Shown here: one piece after another, positions 1 to 5,559 of the stretch
How the letters are laid out: every line of letters begins with the position of its first letter
How positions within the stretch are numbered: the first letter of the stretch is position 1
From: Sulfurospirillum sp.
GTDB lineage: Bacteria; Campylobacterota; Campylobacteria; Campylobacterales; QNZT01
Direction: 5' to 3'
Length of the DNA stretch: 5,938 bases
Assembly (NCBI GenBank): GCA_003978405.1
Contig: QNZU01000029.1
Location: forward strand, 1-5,938
The notes under the pieces: model-generated
Told to the model about the DNA's origin: nothing
Databases searched by the model: none
The model's input: the letters and a program-made list of their open reading frames with translations, nothing else
Made by a program: the position numbers and the translations under genes

Positions 1-60
1 CACTTCGACTATATCGCTTGAAATATTATAACAGGCGGTAACTTGTAGGGGTCTTAAAAC
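1..60 (-). CRISPR. Edge of a type II-C CRISPR array: one full repeat and one partial spacer
   Basis: The complete 36-nt repeat lies at 25-60. In crRNA orientation (minus strand) it starts GTTTTAAGACCCC, the GTTTTA start typical of type II repeats, and ends CTGTTATAAT. Bases 1-24 are the start of a spacer cut by the window edge. Only one repeat is visible, so periodicity cannot be shown. The array assignment rests on the exact 36-nt type II length, the near-identical anti-repeat in the adjacent tracrRNA, and the neighbouring cas9-cas1-cas2. The array reads leftward, the same strand as the cas genes and opposite to the tracrRNA. The number of spacers and the repeat consensus cannot be seen here. 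It also cannot be decided whether 61 onward is the spacer-acquiring leader end or the trailer. Confidence 0.93.
25..33 (-). promoter_or_regulatory. Extended -10 promoter element carried in the CRISPR repeat
   Basis: The last nine bases of the repeat on the minus strand read TGTTATAAT, a perfect extended -10 (TGN-TATAAT). No recognisable -35 lies at the expected distance (GACCCC), which is normal for extended -10 promoters. A start about 7 nt downstream would fall inside the spacer, near position 18. In established type II-C arrays such as that of Neisseria meningitidis, the repeat end carries such an element and each crRNA is transcribed separately. The same use here is inferred from this family precedent and the exact match. 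Confidence 0.75.
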
Positions 61-99
61 CATTAAAAAGTTTCTAAATTTTGTAAAAAAAATGAAAAT
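61..99. other. A/T-rich spacer between array and tracrRNA promoter (leader-like)
   Basis: This stretch is almost pure A/T with several A or T runs, and has no open frame or repeat copy. It joins the first visible repeat to the -35 of the tracrRNA promoter. Read on the minus strand it runs directly into the repeat, the position of an array leader. No clear minus-strand sigma70 promoter is visible in it. Its role as a leader in spacer acquisition is inferred from position only. Confidence 0.45.
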
Positions 100-128
100 T
101 TGACATAAAAACAATTTTTTTATACAAT
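100..128 (+). promoter_or_regulatory. Sigma70 promoter of the tracrRNA
   Basis: A perfect -35 TTGACA (100-105) is followed after exactly 17 bp by TACAAT (123-128), one base from the consensus -10. Transcription should start near A135, immediately before the anti-repeat. It is by far the best promoter in the window and reads away from the CRISPR array into the tracrRNA. Confidence 0.88.
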
Positions 129-135
129 ATACTCA

Positions 136-147
136 CTGTTATAACAG
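136..147. repeat. Perfect 12-nt palindrome, copy 1 (tracrRNA 5' end)
   Basis: CTGTTATAACAG is self-complementary and spans the start of the anti-repeat. An identical copy lies 46 nt downstream at 182-193. The CRISPR repeat carries the related CTGTTATAAT at its 3' end. Both strands contain TGTTATAAC, an extended -10-like word. Confidence 0.85.
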
Positions 148-178
148 GCGGTAACTTGAAATGGGGTCTTAAAATCAA

Positions 179-196
179 GTGCTGTTATAACAGCAC
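179..196. repeat. 18-nt perfect palindrome forming the tracrRNA nexus
   Basis: GTGCTGTTATAACAGCAC is fully self-complementary. In the plus-strand RNA it folds into a 7-bp stem with a UAUA loop, at the place of the Cas9-binding nexus. It contains the second copy of CTGTTATAACAG (182-193). Full palindromy would also allow two RNAs to pair over 18 bp. On the minus strand the palindrome is followed by TTGATTTT, which could make it a weak terminator for transcripts leaving cas2. Confidence 0.8.
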
Positions 197-203
197 CATT
201 ATA

Positions 204-231
204 GAGATCATCTTCGGGTGATCTCCTTTTT
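204..231 (+). terminator. Rho-independent terminator of the tracrRNA
   Basis: GAGATCATC (204-212) pairs with GGTGATCTC (217-225) over 9 bp, including one G-U pair. The loop is UUCG closed by C-G, an unusually stable tetraloop. C226 and five T residues (227-231) follow, giving a canonical plus-strand terminator. On the minus strand the hairpin is followed by TATAATGG, not a U-run, so it is a poor terminator for the cas operon. Confidence 0.9.
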
Positions 232-562
232 ATATATCAAACAGAGTCAGTTGTGTAGCCTCTTCTTGTGGTGATTGTTCTCCAACTAGTATCTCCATTT
301 TCCCAAACTGAGCATCTGTAAATGATAAGAGTCTTACATTTCCATGTTTTACATTTGTTTTTAAAAAGTTTTTTAATCGTTTTTTGCCATAGTTTAGTGA
401 TTCAACACTATTAAACACCTTCGCATATACAGAGTATTGAAGTCTTATGAATGATTGTGAATCTAGATATTTTGAAAACCATCTATATCTTTTCCTATCC
501 TTTTTTGTTTGTGTGGGCAGGTCAAACATTACAACAAGCCACATGATCCTAAACGCACTCAT
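230..562 (-). CDS. cas2: CRISPR-associated endonuclease Cas2 (type II)
   Basis: Small ferredoxin-fold protein that forms the Cas1-Cas2 integrase complex, which captures protospacers and inserts them into the array. At 110 aa it has normal length. The N-terminal strand reads WLVVMFDLP, with the family metal-binding aspartate at D14. A basic helix with KKDRKRYRWF follows, then LQYSVY (residues 41-46), a well-conserved Cas2 segment. The C-terminus ends LTLFDI, a hydrophobic tail usual in type II Cas2. The ATG at 562 gives MSAFRIMWLVVMFDLP and a 14-nt overlap with cas1. A second ATG at 544 would remove six residues and give a 4-nt gap, but its AGGA sits only 2 nt upstream, too close. The upstream start is preferred, though its ribosome site is weak (GAGAA). 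The TAA stop overlaps the end of the convergent tracrRNA. Confidence 0.96.
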   Translation of the reverse strand: MSAFRIMWLVVMFDLPTQTKKDRKRYRWFSKYLDSQSFIRLQYSVYAKVFNSVESLNYGKKRLKNFLKTNVKHGNVRLLSFTDAQFGKMEILVGEQSPQEEATQLTLFDI

Positions 563-1463
563 AAAGTTTCTCGTGATCTATTTTTGGATAACTCAAAATT
601 TTTTCATTTTGTGTCTCAACAGATCTTTTAAAGAGTTGGATATAGAGTTTGGATGCATTTCTAATAGATGACAAACCTCTCTCATACTCTACAAATTCAA
701 TATCAAGCAGGTTGATTAGATCTCTTTTCATCTGTGGAGTTAATTGATCTTCATTATAGTTTTTAAGTATCAGATATACTCCAAGATCTGCTATAGGTCT
801 AAAGGGTTCCATAAGGTCATCGCTTAAATTAAAAGCATTAAATATATTGTCGTGCCATAGTCCAACTGCTGGTAAAAAACCTGCTGCACTTAGATCTCTT
901 GTGATAAGACTTCTAATAAGTGCATAGGTGTAATTTAGTGCTTGGTTTCTTATATCAAATGACTCTTGTTCTCTTATCAACCCTTCAAAGATATTGCTCC
1001 AATAGTATCTAGCACTTTTTGCCTCAGCACCATATCTATCGGCTCCCCTTACTTGTTCTAAGTAGAGATCTAGTTTGTATGAATCTTTTTCTAAGATATC
1101 TAAGACAAATTTTTGTAGTGATATCTTTGCTCTAATGATATGTTCCCAAAGATTATCTGCAAACTCTTTTGAAGTAGAGAGTTGAGATTTTAATGTCTTT
1201 GTTGCAAGTGAACTTTGATGATATGGATGCAAAATGGCACTTGGCATATAGTATTCATCACAAAAGAGTGTAGCTACTTTATGTTTTGATAAAGATGATA
1301 AAACCTTTGCACTGACCATAAAACGGTCTCCTTCAAAGATGATACTATCGGTATCATCTAGTGAAAATCTATACTCTGATTCATTGTACTCTATAAGTAG
1401 ATTACTGTTATCAATGCGAAGAGTGCATGGTTTAGTTACTCTAATCGTCTTCCAAGATGCCAT
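549..1463 (-). CDS. cas1: CRISPR-associated integrase/endonuclease Cas1 (type II)
   Basis: Catalytic subunit of the spacer integrase: it joins new spacer DNA to the repeat at the array end, together with Cas2. From the ATG at 1463 the protein has 304 aa, normal for type II. An N-terminal beta domain (about 1-85, with ATLFCDEYYMPSAILHPYHQ) is followed by a helical catalytic domain. The expected metal ligands are visible: E147 in GAEAKSARYYW, H204 in GLWHDN, and E219 in DLMEPFRP, with D226 nearby. These match the Glu-His-Glu set of type II Cas1. A GTG at 1469 would add two residues. The ATG is preferred because it has AAGAGAG 5 nt upstream and gives MASWKTI, which resembles the MAGWRT start of Streptococcus pyogenes Cas1 (recalled). 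It overlaps cas9 by 23 nt and cas2 by 14 nt, consistent with coupled translation. Confidence 0.97.
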   Translation of the reverse strand: MASWKTIRVTKPCTLRIDNSNLLIEYNESEYRFSLDDTDSIIFEGDRFMVSAKVLSSLSKHKVATLFCDEYYMPSAILHPYHQSSLATKTLKSQLSTSKEFADNLWEHIIRAKISLQKFVLDILEKDSYKLDLYLEQVRGADRYGAEAKSARYYWSNIFEGLIREQESFDIRNQALNYTYALIRSLITRDLSAAGFLPAVGLWHDNIFNAFNLSDDLMEPFRPIADLGVYLILKNYNEDQLTPQMKRDLINLLDIEFVEYERGLSSIRNASKLYIQLFKRSVETQNEKILSYPKIDHEKLYECV

Positions 1464-4400
1464 AGCCACTCTCTTTTAAAAACTTATCTTCTGACTCTTT
1501 AGGTATAGTTCCAAACTTCTCATAGCTCTTTATAGTACCACTTAGATCAAGAACTATTTTAATAAGTCCTGTGGTACTTCCAATACCAACTTGTTTAATT
1601 TGTGTACCGGTTGAAAATTGTTTTGGTTGTAGTTTAGGTGATGATGGGTATCTTGGATTAAAGAGTGCAACTTTTTTTATGCTATCTACATAGCTTCTTA
1701 GTGCACCGTAGTGTATAATCCCTTTTTTATTGAAAAAAATAACCATATCATTTAGGTAGATCATCATCCCATCTTTTTTCTCTTTAAAGTTATGAAAGTT
1801 ATTTACATCGATTCTATGAAGCTGAAGTTTTTTATTGCCTTTTTCAACATAGATACCCATCATATTTTTATCACTCTCTACAACTCCTCTAGTGATTTTT
1901 ATTGCATTTAGCTTACTATAGACAAATCTCACACTTCTTACTCTTTTGCCATCAACCATGATGGGAGAGTTAATCGTTTCGGATAATTTTTCCTTAAACT
2001 TTTCATCTATCTCTTTGTCTTTTTTACTATTTAGATAGTATGGATCATCAAAAATTGATGCTATATCATTGGCTTTTTTATCAATAGCTCTCATTACAGG
2101 ATCATTATAGTTAACTATGTGGTTATACCAAAGTTTTGATCTAATCTTTTCTTCATACTTCTTCATAAATTTGTCTCTATTTATTGAATGCCTATCCTTT
2201 ATAATGTCCAGATTTGAAAATTCATTATTGATATCTTTTCTTAGAGTAGGTACTTTGTGCTTTGGTGAGTAGATTGTATCTTTGTGTGATGAGGCTAAAA
2301 TAGGTTTTTTGTTTACCCAGTATGAGATACTTCTAATACCACCAAACATATCTTGATACCAGAGACTATCTTCACCTCTTGACATAAATCTCTCAAATGC
2401 CTCTTTGATATATTCATCGATAGCCATTCCCTCTATATGTGGAGTGTGATTTTGCCAAATTTTTTTTAATTCATCTTCACTTTTACCATAATTTTCTCGT
2501 AGCAATCTATGAAGTCTGTTTTGCCATCCCCTGCTTATGGCTGCCAAAATCATAGCATCTTCTGAGTGGTGAAAATTTGTATCTCTACTTTTTGACTTTA
2601 TGCCGAGTAGGTTTCTTGCCTTAGAAGTTGTTCTACCAGGTATATTTCTAACGGCATTACCATATTTGCGATGAACTGGATTTAAAAAGGGATAGAACAT
2701 TTTAAGCACTTCAGAAACAAGTGCTTCAATGTAGCTTGTTGCACGCATAGATTTGCTATCTTTTACCTCTACTATAACTTCATCGAGATTTTTAGCCAAT
2801 AGATTTTTATACTTTCTTGTATTGATTAAATACTCACTTCTTAACATCTCAACTCTGTTTATATAATCTATGTCTTCTCCTAGCCAATCCATTGGGAGTC
2901 TGTTACCTTTTTTCATGTTGCTATCTTTGTATGATATAACAAGATTGTATTCTGTGCTAAGTCCACCAAGTGATCTTGGAACTATATGCTCAATATCTGC
3001 ATTACCGTTAAATAGATCAGAGATATTTATCGTCCTACCAGTATATATATCTAAGAATTTTTGCGATTTGAGAAGATTGAGTTTTCTTGCCATTTTCCGA
3101 TCAATGGTCGGAAATTCATTTTTATACTCTTTAATGATTTTATCTATCTCTTTCTCTTTTGCATGCATTCCTCGTTCTATCTCTTTACGCTTTTTTTCAG
3201 GAAGTATATCTCTAGCACTCTCTATAACTATCTCATCAAATGGACCATATCTCCAACTAAGCTCTGCAACTCGCTTTAGTGACCAAGATGCTAATGATTT
3301 TACAGCGTGATTATTGATAGGTGCTTTTCCAAAATTGCCATTTTCAAATAGATTTCCTCTACCAAGATGCAAATATTTAAGAGATTTTGGAAAAGTGCTA
3401 TAATCTTCTGTCGTAGTAACTCCTAAAATTTCTTGAATCTCTTTTTCATTTTTTCCATCTTTGAAGAGGGGTAGAGCATCAATAATAAATTTGTGTGAAA
3501 TTGATAGTGTGCCTGATTTTTTTGTTTCTACTAGAGATAAAATTTCGCTATCTTCAATACTTATGCCCTCATCTGTCAGAAGGGTTTTTATCTCTTTTAT
3601 AGCAGGTTTTGGAGTTTTGTGTTCACGGATAATTTCGGCAATTTTTGCAAAAATTTCAATACTGTTACTATTTAAAATTATTGATTTTATTATATTTGGA
3701 TATTTTGAAACTTCTGATATGAAGAAAAATTTTACCAATCTTCTTTGTTCCCTTTTTTTATTTACAATATAAGTGTCATCTCTGTCGTAAATCTTTTGAT
3801 CTTCAGATAGTGAGAGAATTTTACGTACCTCTTTGTAGGTAATATCTTTAACATTTTTGCCATTTTTTAGTTTTTCAAAAATTGTTTCTACTATTTTATA
3901 ACGATCTTTATCAGTAATTTCGTAGTTTCTGATACGAAGGTCTGCTAATGTTTTATATAGTCTATACAAATCATAAAGAAAGCTAAATTTGGGAGCTGCA
4001 TACTCATCTTTGAAAAAGGTGCATCTCCCTACAAGGTTCATATCATTCTGAGGCATTATTTGATCTGTAATTATCTCCTTTAGCTCTTCTATAAACTCAA
4101 CAATCTCATCTCCATTAAGCTTTATTGCACCAAGTCGATACTGTTTATTGATAATAGTCTCTATTTCATCCTCTATATCCTCTCTTCTTATCATCTTTTC
4201 ATAGTCACCGTGATTACGATACGATCTTAATTTCCCATCTTTAACTGCACGGTGGATTGTTTGAGATATTGTTTCTGAAGGGTAGAGTACTTTTAACTGT
4301 TCTAACTGATTTAATGCAGCATAAACTTTTCTTTTCTCATCATCATTTATATTGTTCTCCTTGTGACTATCAATGAGTCCCAATTCAATTTTTAATTCAT

Positions 4401-4824
4401 AAAGTAGATCTTCTAAGGAAATTGACTTATAACCTCTATGTTTTGCCATATGAGCCATTATTGAAAAAATTTCTTCTATAGATAATTCTCTTTGAAGTGC
4501 ATCGACAGCTCTAAGGATCCATTTGTTTTTATATTTATTTTCTTTTTGAAGCTTTATTGCATCTTTGTAACTAAAAAGTTTGTATTTTTCAAAAAGTTTT
4601 GCAAGATTTTTGATTCTTCTTTTTCTCTTAGAGATTAATTTTCTTAGACTTGCCTGTTTGCTTCTTAGGCTCTGTTTTGAGTCTCCACTGTTATCATATG
4701 GAGAATCTCTCATAATTACGCTATTATCTAAACACTTATAACTGTTTTGTTCAATCTCTTCTAAAACTGCATATCCAAGTGATGTTATACCTAAATCTAG
4801 AGAGAGAATTTTCTTTGATTCCAT
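1441..4824 (-). CDS. cas9: CRISPR-associated endonuclease Cas9, compact type II-C, Nitratifractor-like
   Basis: RNA-guided DNA endonuclease of 1127 aa that cuts both strands of a target next to a PAM. RuvC-I is at the N-terminus (KILSLDLGITSLGYA, D10). An arginine/lysine-rich bridge helix covers about 51-75. A helical recognition lobe follows (about 80-500, including MAHMAKHRGYKS at 124-134). RuvC-II is IVIESARD with E535. The HNH domain has DIEHIVPRS with H613 (D610 nearby), then N627 and N636 in the expected segment. RuvC-III is FHHSEDAMILAAI with H753 and D756. The C-terminal part (about 850-1127) is the wedge/PAM-interacting region. All nuclease residues are present and there is no frameshift. 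AAAGG lies 7 nt before the ATG. Length and many segments resemble, from memory, Cas9 of Nitratifractor salsuginis. It is the first gene of the cas9-cas1-cas2 operon. The PAM cannot be read from sequence. Confidence 0.98.
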   Translation of the reverse strand: MESKKILSLDLGITSLGYAVLEEIEQNSYKCLDNSVIMRDSPYDNSGDSKQSLRSKQASLRKLISKRKRRIKNLAKLFEKYKLFSYKDAIKLQKENKYKNKWILRAVDALQRELSIEEIFSIMAHMAKHRGYKSISLEDLLYELKIELGLIDSHKENNINDDEKRKVYAALNQLEQLKVLYPSETISQTIHRAVKDGKLRSYRNHGDYEKMIRREDIEDEIETIINKQYRLGAIKLNGDEIVEFIEELKEIITDQIMPQNDMNLVGRCTFFKDEYAAPKFSFLYDLYRLYKTLADLRIRNYEITDKDRYKIVETIFEKLKNGKNVKDITYKEVRKILSLSEDQKIYDRDDTYIVNKKREQRRLVKFFFISEVSKYPNIIKSIILNSNSIEIFAKIAEIIREHKTPKPAIKEIKTLLTDEGISIEDSEILSLVETKKSGTLSISHKFIIDALPLFKDGKNEKEIQEILGVTTTEDYSTFPKSLKYLHLGRGNLFENGNFGKAPINNHAVKSLASWSLKRVAELSWRYGPFDEIVIESARDILPEKKRKEIERGMHAKEKEIDKIIKEYKNEFPTIDRKMARKLNLLKSQKFLDIYTGRTINISDLFNGNADIEHIVPRSLGGLSTEYNLVISYKDSNMKKGNRLPMDWLGEDIDYINRVEMLRSEYLINTRKYKNLLAKNLDEVIVEVKDSKSMRATSYIEALVSEVLKMFYPFLNPVHRKYGNAVRNIPGRTTSKARNLLGIKSKSRDTNFHHSEDAMILAAISRGWQNRLHRLLRENYGKSEDELKKIWQNHTPHIEGMAIDEYIKEAFERFMSRGEDSLWYQDMFGGIRSISYWVNKKPILASSHKDTIYSPKHKVPTLRKDINNEFSNLDIIKDRHSINRDKFMKKYEEKIRSKLWYNHIVNYNDPVMRAIDKKANDIASIFDDPYYLNSKKDKEIDEKFKEKLSETINSPIMVDGKRVRSVRFVYSKLNAIKITRGVVESDKNMMGIYVEKGNKKLQLHRIDVNNFHNFKEKKDGMMIYLNDMVIFFNKKGIIHYGALRSYVDSIKKVALFNPRYPSSPKLQPKQFSTGTQIKQVGIGSTTGLIKIVLDLSGTIKSYEKFGTIPKESEDKFLKESGYGILEDD
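1469..1475 (-). promoter_or_regulatory. Ribosome binding site that sets the cas1 start
   Basis: On the minus strand AAGAGAG ends 5 nt before the ATG at 1463. The alternative GTG at 1469 begins with the last G of this same site, so it could not use it. The spacing therefore favours the ATG. The site lies inside the 3' end of cas9. Confidence 0.6.
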
Positions 4825-4923
4825 AATTAAACCTTTAAAATTACAATTAGTTAGTTTAATAAATTATTACTTAATATTATTTAAATGAAATTAATAAAAT
4901 AAAAAATTGGCTAAACTACACAG
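4825..4923. promoter_or_regulatory. AT-rich divergent intergenic region between cas9 and the DUF2459 gene
   Basis: The genes on both sides read away from this 99-bp gap, so promoters for the cas operon (minus) and for the plus-strand gene pair should both lie here. It is extremely A/T-rich. It contains small A/T inverted repeats such as TAATAAATTATTA (4857-4869) and TAATATTA (4872-4879), which are expected in such composition. A weak plus-strand match is TTAATA (4871-4876), 18 bp, TAAAAT (4895-4900). No convincing -35/-10 pair is seen for cas9, whose ribosome site AAAGG is at 4832-4836. This contrasts with the near-consensus tracrRNA promoter. Confidence 0.45.
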
Positions 4924-5559
4924 ATGAAAATCGCTAAACTATTTTTTATCCTTTTAACAGTTCTTCTCATTTTCTTTCTCATCCCCAGACACTCGACTAG
5001 CAGAGGCAAAGATCACACCATCTACATCTATGCACCCAAAAACGGTATCTTTTCTCACTCTGAGATCATCTTGAAAGCTAATGACCTAAACCAAAGTGAC
5101 AAAAGAGTTAGATCATTGCTTCACCGTGGAAGTGATGGGTATCTGGCATTTAGTTTTGGAGACAAGGCATTTATGATGGATGAGGGGGGATTTGAGGATA
5201 TCAATTATCCTTTGGCTATAAAGGCTCTTTTTTTGCCTACTCCTTCACTGATGAAAGTGGCTCATATGGGAGATTTTGACAAGAGTATGACATTCAAAGT
5301 CGGTCTTAATGAGGAGGGGTTTAGAAGGCTTGAAAAAGCCGTGCTGGAGAGTTTTAAGACCAAAGATGGCTCACTCATACTATATCTTGATAAAAATGCT
5401 GATAATTTTTATGACTATTATGAAGCAAAAAGAGCATATAATCTTCTTTATACCTGCAACTCTTGGACTGGTGATATGCTTAGACATGCAGGGATAGGAG
5501 TAAGCAGACTCGTTATCTTTGGATGGCAGTTGAGATTAGTTGAAAAGGATAAAAAGTGA
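4924..5559 (+). CDS. DUF2459-like protein, N-terminally membrane-anchored, function unknown
   Basis: A 211-aa protein that I place, from recalled family motifs, in the DUF2459 family, first named for members near urease genes; no biochemical role is established to my knowledge. Residues 5-20 (KLFFILLTVLLIFFLI) are a single hydrophobic segment after a short basic start. It is a signal anchor or signal peptide, with the rest on the outer side of the inner membrane. Family-like marks in order are HSEIIL (H45-L50), FSFGD (76-80), a YEAKRAYNLLYTCNSW segment (C178) and GDMLRHAGI. The order His first, Cys late resembles circularly permuted NlpC/P60-type papain folds, so a hydrolase or transferase role is possible but inferred. 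No good ribosome site precedes the ATG. The hydrophobic N-terminus, which a later start would lose, supports this start. It overlaps the next gene by 4 nt, and its GC content is clearly higher than that of cas9. Confidence 0.8.
   Translation: MKIAKLFFILLTVLLIFFLIPRHSTSRGKDHTIYIYAPKNGIFSHSEIILKANDLNQSDKRVRSLLHRGSDGYLAFSFGDKAFMMDEGGFEDINYPLAIKALFLPTPSLMKVAHMGDFDKSMTFKVGLNEEGFRRLEKAVLESFKTKDGSLILYLDKNADNFYDYYEAKRAYNLLYTCNSWTGDMLRHAGIGVSRLVIFGWQLRLVEKDKK
5543..5549 (+). promoter_or_regulatory. Ribosome binding site supporting the GTG start of the methyltransferase
   Basis: AAAAGGA ends 6 nt before the GTG at 5556, within the last codons of the preceding gene. It is the best-placed such site in the plus-strand pair and supports a start in the GTGA overlap. 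Confidence 0.7.

Larger units (their letters stand above)
135..231 (+). ncRNA. tracrRNA of the type II-C system
   Basis: Trans-activating CRISPR RNA that pairs with each crRNA repeat, is cut with it by RNase III, and holds the guide in Cas9. The anti-repeat (139-175) matches the repeat in two perfect blocks: 139-158 pairs over 20 bp with the repeat's 3' part, and GGGGTCTTAAAAT (163-175) pairs over 13 bp with its 5' part, counting one terminal G-U. Between them AAAT (159-162) faces UA of the repeat as an internal loop. After a CAA linker comes the nexus hairpin GTGCTGTTATAACAGCAC (179-196), then a short CATTATA linker and a terminator hairpin. The 5' end is set by the consensus promoter at 100-128 and the 3' end by the U-run at 227-231. 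The tail is compact, with only two hairpins after the anti-repeat. The RNA converges on cas2 and its last bases overlap the cas2 stop codon. Confidence 0.92.

Noticed and set aside
138..175. A second CRISPR repeat copy
   Set aside because: It matches the repeat but has AAAT in place of TA in the middle. It follows a consensus promoter and leads into a nexus and terminator on the plus strand, so it is the tracrRNA anti-repeat and not an array unit.
198..203. Minus-strand TATAAT as a promoter for the array or leader
   Set aside because: No TG extension precedes it and the -35 position reads GGAGAT. It lies between the tracrRNA hairpins and is likely coincidental.
447..671. Plus-strand open frame across the cas1-cas2 junction
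   Set aside because: It lies antisense to the conserved coding ends of cas1 and cas2, has no ribosome site or family resemblance, and is explained by low GC.
2870..3310. Plus-strand open frame inside cas9
   Set aside because: It is antisense to the HNH and RuvC-II coding part of a clearly real cas9, and its serine/leucine-rich translation has no recognisable motif. The frames at 3061-3279 and 3461-3772 are rejected for the same reason.
230..4824. A fourth cas gene (csn2 or cas4) making this II-A or II-B
   Set aside because: cas9, cas1 and cas2 overlap each other. The flanks are the tracrRNA on one side and an unrelated divergent pair on the other, leaving no room for another cas gene within the operon.
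4857..4879. A/T inverted repeats as an operator or terminator
   Set aside because: They are short and purely A/T within an extremely A/T-rich gap, so they are expected by chance. There is no GC stem or U-run arrangement.
5309..5497. Out-of-frame open frame inside the DUF2459 gene
   Set aside because: It is fully contained in the better-supported frame, which carries the family motifs and the stop-start overlap with the next gene.
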